A stretch of 64,000 nt of DNA from Nonomuraea guangzhouensis. GTDB lineage: Bacteria > Actinomycetota > Actinomycetes > Streptosporangiales > Streptosporangiaceae. The stretch lies in NCBI RefSeq assembly GCF_019396345.1, contig NZ_JAHKRM010000025.1:62001-126000 (forward strand), read 5' to 3'. Numbering within the stretch: position 1 is the first letter of the stretch; each line of letters opens with the position of its first letter. Under the pieces are notes generated by a model that saw only the letters and a list, made by a program, of their open reading frames with translations, was not told the origin of the DNA and did no database searches. Shown here piece by piece: positions 26,382 to 33,801 of this stretch. Both the position numbers and the translations under genes were made by a program.

Positions 26382-28322
26382 GTGAACCCCGTCATCCAGG
26401 AGATCACCGACAGGATCACCGAACGCAGCCTGGCCAGCCGCACCGTCTACCTGGCGCGGATCCGGCGCGAGGGGGAAGCCGCCCGCGCCAAGGGCCCGGC
26501 GCGCGCGCACCTCGGCTGCGCGAACCTGGCCCACGGCTTCGCCGCCGCGCCCGCCGCCGACAAGCCCCTCCTGATGGGTACGGCCAAGCCCGGCGTGGCG
26601 ATCGTGACCAGCTACAACGACATGCTCTCCGCCCACCAGCCGTACGAGACGTACCCGGCCGAGCTGAAGGCGGCGGTGCGCGCGGCCGGCGGCGTGGCGC
26701 AGGTGGCGGGCGGCGTGCCGGCGATGTGCGACGGCATCACGCAGGGCCGCGCCGGCATGGAGCTGTCGCTCTACAGCCGCGACGTGATCGCCATGGCGGC
26801 CGCGATCGCGCTGTCGCATGACATGTTCGACGCGTCGCTGCTGCTGGGCGTCTGCGACAAGATCGTGCCGGGCCTGCTGATCGGGGCGCTGCACTTCGGG
26901 CACCTGCCCGCGATCTTCGTGCCCGCCGGTCCGATGACGTCGGGACTGCCGAACAAGGTCAAGGCCCGCACCCGGCAGCTCTTCGCCGAGGGCAAGGTGG
27001 GCCGCGACGAGCTGCTCGACGCCGAGGCCAAGTCGTACCACTCCCCCGGCACCTGCACCTTCTACGGCACCGCCAACTCCAACCAGGCGCTGATGGAGGT
27101 CATGGGCCTGCATCTGCCCGGCTCGACGTTCGTCAACCCGCACACCGAGCTTCGGCACGCGCTGACCGAGGCGGCCGGGCGCCGGGCGGTGGAGATCACC
27201 GCGCACGGCCCCGAGTACACCCCGGTCGGCGAGCTGGTCGACGAGAAGTCGATCGTGAACGCCTGCGTGGCGCTGCTGGCCACCGGCGGCTCCACCAACC
27301 ACACGCTGCACCTGGTCGCCATGGCCGCCGCCGCGGGCATCGTGCTGACCTGGGACGACCTGGCCTGCCTGTCGAAGGTCGTGCCGTCGCTGACCAAGAT
27401 CTACCCGAACGGCCAGGCGGACGTGAACCACTTCCGCGACGCCGGCGGCATGCAGGTGCTCATCGGCGACCTGCTGGACGAGGGTCTGCTGCACGCCGAC
27501 GTGCTGACCGTGGCGGGGCGCGGCCTCGACCACTACCGTTCGGCTCCGACGCTGTCCGACGGGAAGCTGACCTGGTCGCCGGTGTCCGACGGCAGCGCCG
27601 ACCTCGACGTGCTGCGGCCGGTGGCCGCGCCGTTCGCCGCCGACGGCGGCATCCACATGCTCGAGGGCAACCTGGGCCGGGCGGTCAGCAAGGTGTCGGC
27701 GGTCAAGGCCGAGCACCTGGTGATCGAGGCTCCGGCCAAGGTGTTCGACGACCAGCTCGACCTGCTGCGCGCGTTCGAGGCGGGCGAGCTGGACGGGCAG
27801 GACTTCGTGGCGGTCATCCGCTACCAGGGGCCGAGCGCCAACGGCATGCCCGAGCTGCACAAGCTAACGCCGCCGCTGGCCGTACTGCTCGATCGGGGGC
27901 AGCGGGTGGCGATCGTGACCGACGGCCGCATGTCCGGCGCGTCCGGCAAGGTGCCCGCGGCCATCCACCTGTCGCCCGAGGCGGCGGACGGGGGGCCGAT
28001 CGCGCTGGTCCGCGAGGGCGACGTGATCAGGCTCGACTCGGCGGCGGGGACGCTGGAAGTGCTGGTCCCGGCCGAGGAGCTGGCCCGGCGCACGCCCGGC
28101 GGCCGGCCGCTGAGCGACGCGCAGTGGGTGGGGACGGGGCGCGAGCTGTTCGCGACGTTCCGGCGGATGGCCGGGCACGCGGAGCAGGGCGCGGGGATCT
28201 TCGGGATCAGCGGCGCCGAGTCCCCGCACCACGGCCCCGGCCTGGGCTTCCCCGCCGAGGCGGGCGCCTCCCACCTGGAGTCCGGCACCCCTCTCGGCCA
28301 GCACGCGGGCGTCGCGGGATGA
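26382..28322 (+). CDS. edd: Phosphogluconate dehydratase (6-phosphogluconate dehydratase)
   Basis: A 646-aa iron-sulfur dehydratase converting 6-phosphogluconate to KDPG, the committed Entner-Doudoroff step. Family marks are MCDGITQGRAGMELSLYSRD, LGVCDKIVPGLLIGAL and SPGTCTFYGTANSNQ (the three cysteines that can hold the cluster), and late DGRMSGASGKVPAAIH. The longer form with an N-terminal extension separates Edd from IlvD. The start is GTG 26382 with AAGGAGG upstream. It is 58 bp after zwf and co-transcribed. Confidence 0.96.
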   Translation: MNPVIQEITDRITERSLASRTVYLARIRREGEAARAKGPARAHLGCANLAHGFAAAPAADKPLLMGTAKPGVAIVTSYNDMLSAHQPYETYPAELKAAVRAAGGVAQVAGGVPAMCDGITQGRAGMELSLYSRDVIAMAAAIALSHDMFDASLLLGVCDKIVPGLLIGALHFGHLPAIFVPAGPMTSGLPNKVKARTRQLFAEGKVGRDELLDAEAKSYHSPGTCTFYGTANSNQALMEVMGLHLPGSTFVNPHTELRHALTEAAGRRAVEITAHGPEYTPVGELVDEKSIVNACVALLATGGSTNHTLHLVAMAAAAGIVLTWDDLACLSKVVPSLTKIYPNGQADVNHFRDAGGMQVLIGDLLDEGLLHADVLTVAGRGLDHYRSAPTLSDGKLTWSPVSDGSADLDVLRPVAAPFAADGGIHMLEGNLGRAVSKVSAVKAEHLVIEAPAKVFDDQLDLLRAFEAGELDGQDFVAVIRYQGPSANGMPELHKLTPPLAVLLDRGQRVAIVTDGRMSGASGKVPAAIHLSPEAADGGPIALVREGDVIRLDSAAGTLEVLVPAEELARRTPGGRPLSDAQWVGTGRELFATFRRMAGHAEQGAGIFGISGAESPHHGPGLGFPAEAGASHLESGTPLGQHAGVAG

Positions 28323-28362
28323 CCGCGCTCCGGACGCCGGGACAGTGCGCCGGTGACCTGAC

Positions 28363-29373
28363 GTGAGCGCGTTCGATCTGCCGTGGCTGGTCGCCGACAT
28401 CGGGGGCACCAACGCCCGGTTCGGGCTGGTCACCTCGCCGGGAGCGCGGCCGTCGCACGTCGCGGTGCTGGCGGGGGCCGAGTACGACACCCTCCCGGAA
28501 GCCGTAGCCGCCTACCTCGCGGAGCACGCGGGCGGAGTGCGGCCGGGGGCGGCGTGCCTGGCCGTGGCGGGGCCCGTCGAGGGTGACCGCTACACGCTGA
28601 CGAACTCCGCCTGGAGCGGCTCGGCGAGTGACCTCGGCCTGCCGTACGCGGTGCTGCTGAACGACTTCGAGGCGCTGGCCGTGTCGCTGCCCCATCTGGA
28701 GCCCGGCGACCTGGCGTCCCTGGGCGGCCCGGAACCCGCCCACGGCGTCAAGGCCGTGCTCGGCCCCGGCACCGGGCTCGGCGTCGCCGGGCTGGTGCCC
28801 GCCGACGGCGGCTGGACGCCGGTCCCCGGCGAGGGCGGGCACGTCACGGTGCCGGTGTTCGACGACCGGGAGCGGGAGATCGTCCGGGCGCTCCGTGCCG
28901 GGGGCCTGGACCACGTGGTCGCCGAGCACGTCCTGTCGGGACCGGGCCTGGTACGCCTGCACCGGGCGCTCGCCGAGGTCAACGGCGTCAACCCGCCCAG
29001 CCTGTCGGTCTCCGACATCGTGGCGCGGCTGGACGACTCGCTGTGCGCGGAGACGGTCGAGGTGTTCTGCGGGATGCTGGGGAGTTTCGCCGGGAACGTG
29101 GCGCTGACCCTCGGCGCCAGGGGCGGCGTCTATCTCGGCGGCGGAGTGCTGCCCCGTATCGTGGAGCGCGTGCGTACCAGCGACTTCCGCGCCAGATTCG
29201 CCGACAACCCGGACATGGCCGGCTATCTGTCGGCCATCGCGACCACGCTCATCGTCGCCCCGCAGCCGGCGCTGACGGGCGCCGCCGCCTGGCTGGCGCA
29301 GCGCGCGGCAAGGGAGCTGGGGTCCGCGCGCGAGCGTATAGAGCTTCACCCGATGAGGAGAGAACTTTCATGA
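28363..29373 (+). CDS. glk: Glucokinase (Glk family)
   Basis: A 336-aa ATP-dependent glucose kinase of the Glk (PF02685) type rather than the ROK type. The phosphate-binding motif LVADIGGTNARFGLV is at residues 8-22. Further marks are LTNSAWSGSASDLG, VLLNDFEALAVSLP, VLGPGTGLGVAGLV and PGEGGHVTVP, with YLGGGVLPRIVE towards the end. It supplies glucose-6-phosphate to Zwf. Start GTG 28363 follows GGTGA by seven bases. Its stop overlaps the eda start (ATGA). Confidence 0.93.
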   Translation: MSAFDLPWLVADIGGTNARFGLVTSPGARPSHVAVLAGAEYDTLPEAVAAYLAEHAGGVRPGAACLAVAGPVEGDRYTLTNSAWSGSASDLGLPYAVLLNDFEALAVSLPHLEPGDLASLGGPEPAHGVKAVLGPGTGLGVAGLVPADGGWTPVPGEGGHVTVPVFDDREREIVRALRAGGLDHVVAEHVLSGPGLVRLHRALAEVNGVNPPSLSVSDIVARLDDSLCAETVEVFCGMLGSFAGNVALTLGARGGVYLGGGVLPRIVERVRTSDFRARFADNPDMAGYLSAIATTLIVAPQPALTGAAAWLAQRAARELGSARERIELHPMRRELS

Positions 29374-29981
29374 GCCTGCTCGATCTCGCCCCCGTGATCC
29401 CGGTCGTGGTGATCGACGACGTGGAGACGGCCGTGCCGCTGGCGCGGGCGCTGGTCGCGGGCGGCCTGCCGGTCATCGAGGTGACCTTGCGTACGGCTGA
29501 CGCGCTGGAGGCCATCGCCAGGATCGCCGCCGAGGTGCCGGAGGCCGTGGTCGGCGCCGGAACAATCCGGACTTCTGATGATATTGCGGCGTGCTTGACG
29601 GCTGGGGCGAAGTTCCTGGTATCGCCAGGGACGACGCCGGCGCTGGCCGACGCGATGGCGGCGAGCGGGCTCCCCTACCTGCCGGGCGCGGCCACCGCCA
29701 CCGAGGTGATGGCGCTGGCCGAGCGGGGGCTGAAGGAGCTGAAGTTCTTCCCGGCCGGGCCCGCGGGCGGCGTACCGTACCTGAAGGCGCTGGCGGGGCC
29801 GCTGCCGGACGTGCGATTCTGCCCGACCGGCGGCATCAGGCCGGCCACCGCGCCCGACTACCTCGCGCTGCCGAACGTCGGCTGCGTCGGCGGCACCTGG
29901 CTGACCCCGGCCGACGCCCTGGCGGCGGGCGACTGGGGCCGCGTGGAGAAGCTCGCCGCCGAGGCGGCCGCCCTCCGCTAG
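29370..29981 (+). CDS. eda: KDPG/KHG aldolase (2-dehydro-3-deoxy-phosphogluconate aldolase)
   Basis: A 203-aa class I aldolase splitting KDPG into pyruvate and glyceraldehyde-3-phosphate. The catalytic Glu is in PVIEVTLRT and the Schiff-base lysine in LKFFPAGPAGG; VVGAGTIRTSDDIAACLTAG and FLVSPGTTPALADA are family blocks. It closes the four-gene Entner-Doudoroff operon through an ATGA overlap with glk and has GAGGAG upstream. Besides glucose it could drain KDPG made by the KDG kinase-RidA fusion encoded at 45083-46555. Confidence 0.95.
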   Translation: MSLLDLAPVIPVVVIDDVETAVPLARALVAGGLPVIEVTLRTADALEAIARIAAEVPEAVVGAGTIRTSDDIAACLTAGAKFLVSPGTTPALADAMAASGLPYLPGAATATEVMALAERGLKELKFFPAGPAGGVPYLKALAGPLPDVRFCPTGGIRPATAPDYLALPNVGCVGGTWLTPADALAAGDWGRVEKLAAEAAALR

Positions 29982-30008
29982 CGCATCCCGCTGACGCTCT
30001 CTTCAGAG

Positions 30009-30045
30009 GCGCTCGTGCCTTCGGTCGGGAGGCGAAGGCTAGCGC
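30009..30045. terminator. Long hairpin after the Entner-Doudoroff operon (terminator or IS left-end hairpin)
   Basis: The stem is GCGCT (30009-30013) plus GCCTTCG (30017-30023), pairing with CGAAGGC (30033-30039) and AGCGC (30041-30045) around a 9-base loop. It lies 28 bases after the eda stop. No U-tract follows, so it may be a factor-independent stop of the kind common in high-GC genomes, or the left-end hairpin of the IS200/IS605 element. Confidence 0.45.
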
Positions 30046-30119
30046 GGGAAGGCCCCCGGGACCTGAGCGTGCCCTGACCCGTACTTTGGGGCCGAGCGCA
30101 ACCATGGCGCGCTTGGTCT

Positions 30120-30530
30120 CTATTTTTGGGTCGGCCCTGAGCCTAAAAGGTAGTTGCGGATCGTGGCCGGGTTCGCGTCGCCGATCAAGCCCGCGTAGTA
30201 GGAGCGGGATCAGGGGTGTCCGTCCCCCGGATATGTGCGGGCGTGATCGCAGTATTCCTGGCGCAGGTAGTGGGTCGAGACGCGTTTGAGGGAGTTCACC
30301 AGGGCGATCTTGGGCGGGTAGTGGACAAGGAGATGGAAGTGGTCGTCGGCCCCGTTGCACTCCGACAGTTGGAATACGGACTTCTCGCACACGTCCCGCA
30401 TGATCCGCTCGCAGCGTTTAACCATGGGGTCGGTGCAGACGTTGCCCCGATATTTGATGATGAATACCAAATGTGCGGTGAGCTCGTGAACGCAGTGGCA
30501 TCCAGTTCTGATCTCGGGGTTTGTTTCCCA
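30120..30530 (-). pseudogene. tnpA: IS200/IS605 transposase TnpA, inactivated by an in-frame stop
   Basis: A Y1 HUH transposase that would excise and insert single-stranded IS ends. The reading frame shows the entry segment NPEIRTGCHCVHELTAHLVF, the HUH pair in DDHFHLLVHYPP and SLKRVSTHYLRQEY. A TGA at 30210-30212 replaces a codon where relatives usually have Trp. The frame then continues for 29 codons with SRSYYAGLIGDANPATIRNY, which holds the likely catalytic tyrosine. In-frame ATG or GTG starts are also missing upstream of the conserved part. The truncated product lacks the nucleophile and should be dead, so the element is probably immobile by itself. Confidence 0.8.
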
Positions 30531-30566
30531 TCACGGTGACATACACCAAACGATAGGGTCGGCTTC

Positions 30567-31883
30567 GTGGAACTGGAGAAACGTTCGCGTGCTCATGTCG
30601 CGCGCCTGCTCCTGGACCAGCGGCAGATCGCCGTACTGGACGGTCAGGCGCACAACGCTCGCGTGCTGTGGAACCTGCTGCACGAGTACTTCACGTTCCG
30701 TCAGGGCCGTCTGGCCTCGCTAAAGGACTGCGATCAGGCGATCCGGGCGGCTCGCAAAGAGATCGACTGGCTCAAGGCTCTGCCCGCCCAAGCCGCGCAA
30801 GCCGTGCTGAAGACCTACCAGCAGGCGTGGAAGAACTTCTTCAACCCCGACCACCCGGCCGAACGTCCCACGTTCAAGAGCCGGTTCGGCTCCCGGATGG
30901 CCGTGGACGTTCCTCAGGGGCGGGACCTGAACATCACCCGGATCAACCGGCGGTGGGGCGCGGTCACCATCCCCAAACTCGGCCAGATCCGATTCCGGTG
31001 GGCCAAAGACCTGCCAGGGGTCACGAAGGGCGGAGGTGCGGGGAAGATCACGGGGGCGCGGTTGGTCAAGGAGACCACCGGGTGGCACATCGTGTTCCGC
31101 ACCCAGACCCTGCACGCACCCCCCACCCCGCACCAGGGGCCGCAAACCGCGATCGACCGGGGAATCACCGTCCCCCTCGCCCTGGCCACCGGGGAGAAAA
31201 TCCGCCACCGCAAACAATGGCTGACAGGCGGAGAACAACAACGCCTGCTCCGCCTGCAACGCCAAGCCGCCCGGCAGAAACGAGCGGCCAAACCCGGACA
31301 ACCCACTAGCAAACATCTGAAAACAACCTACGGCCAGATCGCCCGCCTGCGCGCGAAAGCCAAGCGCCGCATCATCGACTGGCAGCACCAGACCACCGCC
31401 AAGCTCGCCGACCAGTTCTCCGTCATCGTGCTTGAAGATCTCAACGTCAAGAACATGATGGCCTCCGCGTCGGGCACCATCGAGGCGCCGGGCAGGAACG
31501 TCGCCCAAAAGCGCGGCCTCAACCGCGCCATCGCCGGTCAGGCGTGGGGGCGCACCGCCGAGTTCCTCACCTACAAGGCCATCGACAAGGGCGGGAAGGT
31601 CGTCTTCATCCCGGCACCGGGCACCAGCCAGGAATGCCACGCCTGCCACACGATCACCGAGGGCTCCCGCGAGAGCCAGTCCCGGTTCGTGTGCAAGAAC
31701 AGAGCATGCGGGTGGATCGGCAACGCCGACGTCAACGCCGCCCGCACCCAGATGTACCGGTACAACAACGCCGCCGGACAGGCGGTAACCGGACGTGGAG
31801 GCCCCGCACCACTGAGGCCGGTGAAGCGTCAAGCAACTCATGGCGGGACTACCCCCACCGCCTCGCAAGGGGCGGCAGCGTAG
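30567..31883 (+). CDS. tnpB: TnpB RNA-guided endonuclease of an IS200/IS605 element
   Basis: A 438-aa intact OrfB/TnpB protein, ancestor of Cas12. The RuvC residues are Asp197 (AIDRGITVP), Glu290 (VIVLEDLNVKN) and Asp388 (GNADVNAA). The zinc finger has Cys357/Cys360 and Cys376/Cys381. The N-terminal recognition half carries LLDQRQIAVLDGQAHNARVL. It is divergent from the broken TnpA with a gap of about 40 bp. TnpB cuts the donor site guided by an RNA from the element's right end and thereby favours retention. All catalytic and zinc residues are present, so it may still be active. Confidence 0.92.
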   Translation: MELEKRSRAHVARLLLDQRQIAVLDGQAHNARVLWNLLHEYFTFRQGRLASLKDCDQAIRAARKEIDWLKALPAQAAQAVLKTYQQAWKNFFNPDHPAERPTFKSRFGSRMAVDVPQGRDLNITRINRRWGAVTIPKLGQIRFRWAKDLPGVTKGGGAGKITGARLVKETTGWHIVFRTQTLHAPPTPHQGPQTAIDRGITVPLALATGEKIRHRKQWLTGGEQQRLLRLQRQAARQKRAAKPGQPTSKHLKTTYGQIARLRAKAKRRIIDWQHQTTAKLADQFSVIVLEDLNVKNMMASASGTIEAPGRNVAQKRGLNRAIAGQAWGRTAEFLTYKAIDKGGKVVFIPAPGTSQECHACHTITEGSRESQSRFVCKNRACGWIGNADVNAARTQMYRYNNAAGQAVTGRGGPAPLRPVKRQATHGGTTPTASQGAAA

Positions 31884-31925
31884 CGGCCACGAGAATCCCC
31901 CCAGCCATTGGGAGGAGCATGTCAA
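31884..31925 (+). mobile_element. Right end of the IS200/IS605 element with the guide-RNA scaffold end
   Basis: Directly after tnpB lies GAATCCCCCCAGCCATTGGG-type sequence forming a short hairpin, then GGAGCATGTCAA ending at 31925. Right ends of tnpB elements commonly finish with this CCCC-hairpin-GTCAA pattern, which is also the 3' end of the omega/re-RNA scaffold. The guide would be the flanking bases from 31926. The exact left end could not be fixed. Confidence 0.6.
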
Positions 31926-32006
31926 TCAGGCCGGATGAGTACGAGGACCGATGCCGGGAAGGTCCATCGGCGATCAGGATGGACTTCACACCTCTTTGGG
32001 AGTCGC

Positions 32007-32387
32007 ATGTCCCGTTCCGTCATCGCCTGGGCCCTGATCCTCGTCATCGCGGGATCCGTCGCCGTAGCCCTCTGTATCGCCACCGCGCCCGTGGCCTCCG
32101 CCGACGCCCCCCGCGACTTCTTCGACTCGCCGTTCCTGCTGCCCGCGTTCCTCGTCCTGGCGGTCCTGGCCGGTCTGGCCGGGTGGTTCGTCCCTCAGGT
32201 GGGCGTCCTGTGGGGGTTGGTGGCCGCCGCTCCGTTCTATGTCTCCTTCGCCCCGGCCGTGATCAAGGAGCTCCGGGAGGGCGGGCAGGGGCTGTGGCCG
32301 GTCGGGCTGCTGTTCCTGGTCGGTCTCACGCTCATCCCCGTGGCCGCCGCCCTGACGACCTCACTGGTCGTCAGGGCACGCGGATAG
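32007..32387 (+). CDS. Hypothetical membrane protein
   Basis: A 126-aa protein not assigned to a family, with four predicted membrane segments (about residues 7-27, 38-57, 61-80 and 92-118). The first segment, VIAWALILVIAGSVAVALCI, is followed by ATAPVASADAP, which could be a signal-peptidase site. Start ATG 32007 has GGGAG four bases upstream. It lies between the IS right end and the convergent RtcB gene, with two bases between the stops. No function can be proposed. Confidence 0.6.
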   Translation: MSRSVIAWALILVIAGSVAVALCIATAPVASADAPRDFFDSPFLLPAFLVLAVLAGLAGWFVPQVGVLWGLVAAAPFYVSFAPAVIKELREGGQGLWPVGLLFLVGLTLIPVAAALTTSLVVRARG

Positions 32388-32388
32388 C

Positions 32389-33543
32389 TCAACCCTTGTA
32401 ATTGAAGATCTGGCGGAGCGTGTGCTGAATCGCCACCAGGTCCTTCTGGTCGGCCATGACCTGATCGATGGACTTGTACGCCGCGGGATGCTCGTCCACC
32501 AGGGCGGCGGCCCGGTCCGCGTTCCAGGTCCGGCCGCTCATGGCCGCGGTGAGAGAGGTCGCCGACAATTCCCGCTTCGCCTTCGTACGGGACATGCGGC
32601 GGCCCGCACCATGGGAGCAGGAATGGTACGACTCGGGGTTTCCGCGACCGCGCACGATGTACGAGCACGTGCCCATCGAGCCGGGGATCACTCCCTCATC
32701 TCCCGTGTCGGCCTTGATGGCTCCCTTGCGGGTGATCCAGAGGGACTTGCCGTAGTGGGACTCCTGCTGGGTGAAGTTGTGGTGGCAGTTGATCGTACGG
32801 ACCCGCTGACCCTGGCCGGCGACCTTGAACAGGGCGTTGATCAGCACCTTGTCCATCCGGGCCCGCGAGGCCATGGCGTAGCGCTGCGCCCACAGCATGT
32901 CCTCGATGTAGGCGGTGAACTCCGGCGTGCTCTGCACCAGGTAGGCGAGGTCCGGGTCCTCCAGGGCGACGGCCTGCTTCTTCATCAGCTTCTTGGCGCC
33001 GACGATGTGCATCGTGGCGAGCTGGTTGCCGACGCCGCGCGAACCCGAGTGCAGCACCGTCCACACCCGGTCGCGCTCGTCGAGGCAGACCTCGACGAAG
33101 TGGTTGCCGGAGCCGAGGGTGCCGAACTGGTCGGCCACCTTCCTGGTCATCCTGGGGTCCAGGTCGGTGTGGGGAAGTCCGAGGTCACCGAGGGCGCGGT
33201 CCATCGCCGGGTCCTGGTGGCCCTTGCCCACGCCGGCCGGGATGCGGTGCTCCACCATCGGCATGAGGGCGGCCAGGGTGTCGGGCAGGTCCGCGGCCGT
33301 GAGCGTCGTCTCCGTGGCCACCATGCCGCAGCCGATGTCCACACCGACGGCGGCGGGGATGATGGCGTTCTCGGTGGGGATCACCGAGCCGACCGTGGCA
33401 CCGATGCCGATATGCGCGTCGGGCATGAGAGCGACGTGGCCGGAGACGAATGGCAGGCTTGCGGTGCGTGCGGCCTGCTTGATCGCGCCTTCGTCGATCT
33501 CGCTGGCCCACGACAGCAGGTTGGGTGCGGGCTGGGTCGGCAT
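32389..33543 (-). CDS. rtcB: RtcB family tRNA/RNA-splicing ligase
   Basis: A 384-aa RNA ligase joining 2',3'-cyclic phosphate and 5'-OH ends through a GMP-histidine intermediate. Mn and GMP-site motifs are complete: GVDIGCGMVA, LGSGNHFVEVC, VLHSGSRGVG, INCHHNFTQQE and the nucleophile block SCSHGAGRRMSR. It is the shorter bacterial form. No archease or RtcR/RtcA neighbour is present, so the damaged RNA it repairs is unknown. The start is ATG 33543, where MPTQPAPNLLSW is the typical N-terminus of actinomycete copies. Confidence 0.93.
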   Translation of the reverse strand: MPTQPAPNLLSWASEIDEGAIKQAARTASLPFVSGHVALMPDAHIGIGATVGSVIPTENAIIPAAVGVDIGCGMVATETTLTAADLPDTLAALMPMVEHRIPAGVGKGHQDPAMDRALGDLGLPHTDLDPRMTRKVADQFGTLGSGNHFVEVCLDERDRVWTVLHSGSRGVGNQLATMHIVGAKKLMKKQAVALEDPDLAYLVQSTPEFTAYIEDMLWAQRYAMASRARMDKVLINALFKVAGQGQRVRTINCHHNFTQQESHYGKSLWITRKGAIKADTGDEGVIPGSMGTCSYIVRGRGNPESYHSCSHGAGRRMSRTKAKRELSATSLTAAMSGRTWNADRAAALVDEHPAAYKSIDQVMADQKDLVAIQHTLRQIFNYKG

Positions 33544-33801
33544 GAATGAAATCTCCTCACTGGTTCGTGATCAGCTTGGCCTGCCCAGAGAGGAATTCCC
33601 ACTCATTTTATCGAACGTGGGTTTCATGAACGCGCCTGACCCCCCGCACCAGGCGTTCAGCTACAAAGGTGCCACAACCCGTCCAAACTCAGTCGCCACC
33701 AGGCAGCCCGTTCCTCCGTTAGAGTCTTGGGGAACGGGCATGCCGGGCGGAGGATCGGTCGGTTGAGGCAACGCGGCAACGAAGGCGAGAGGACAGCGAC
33801 G

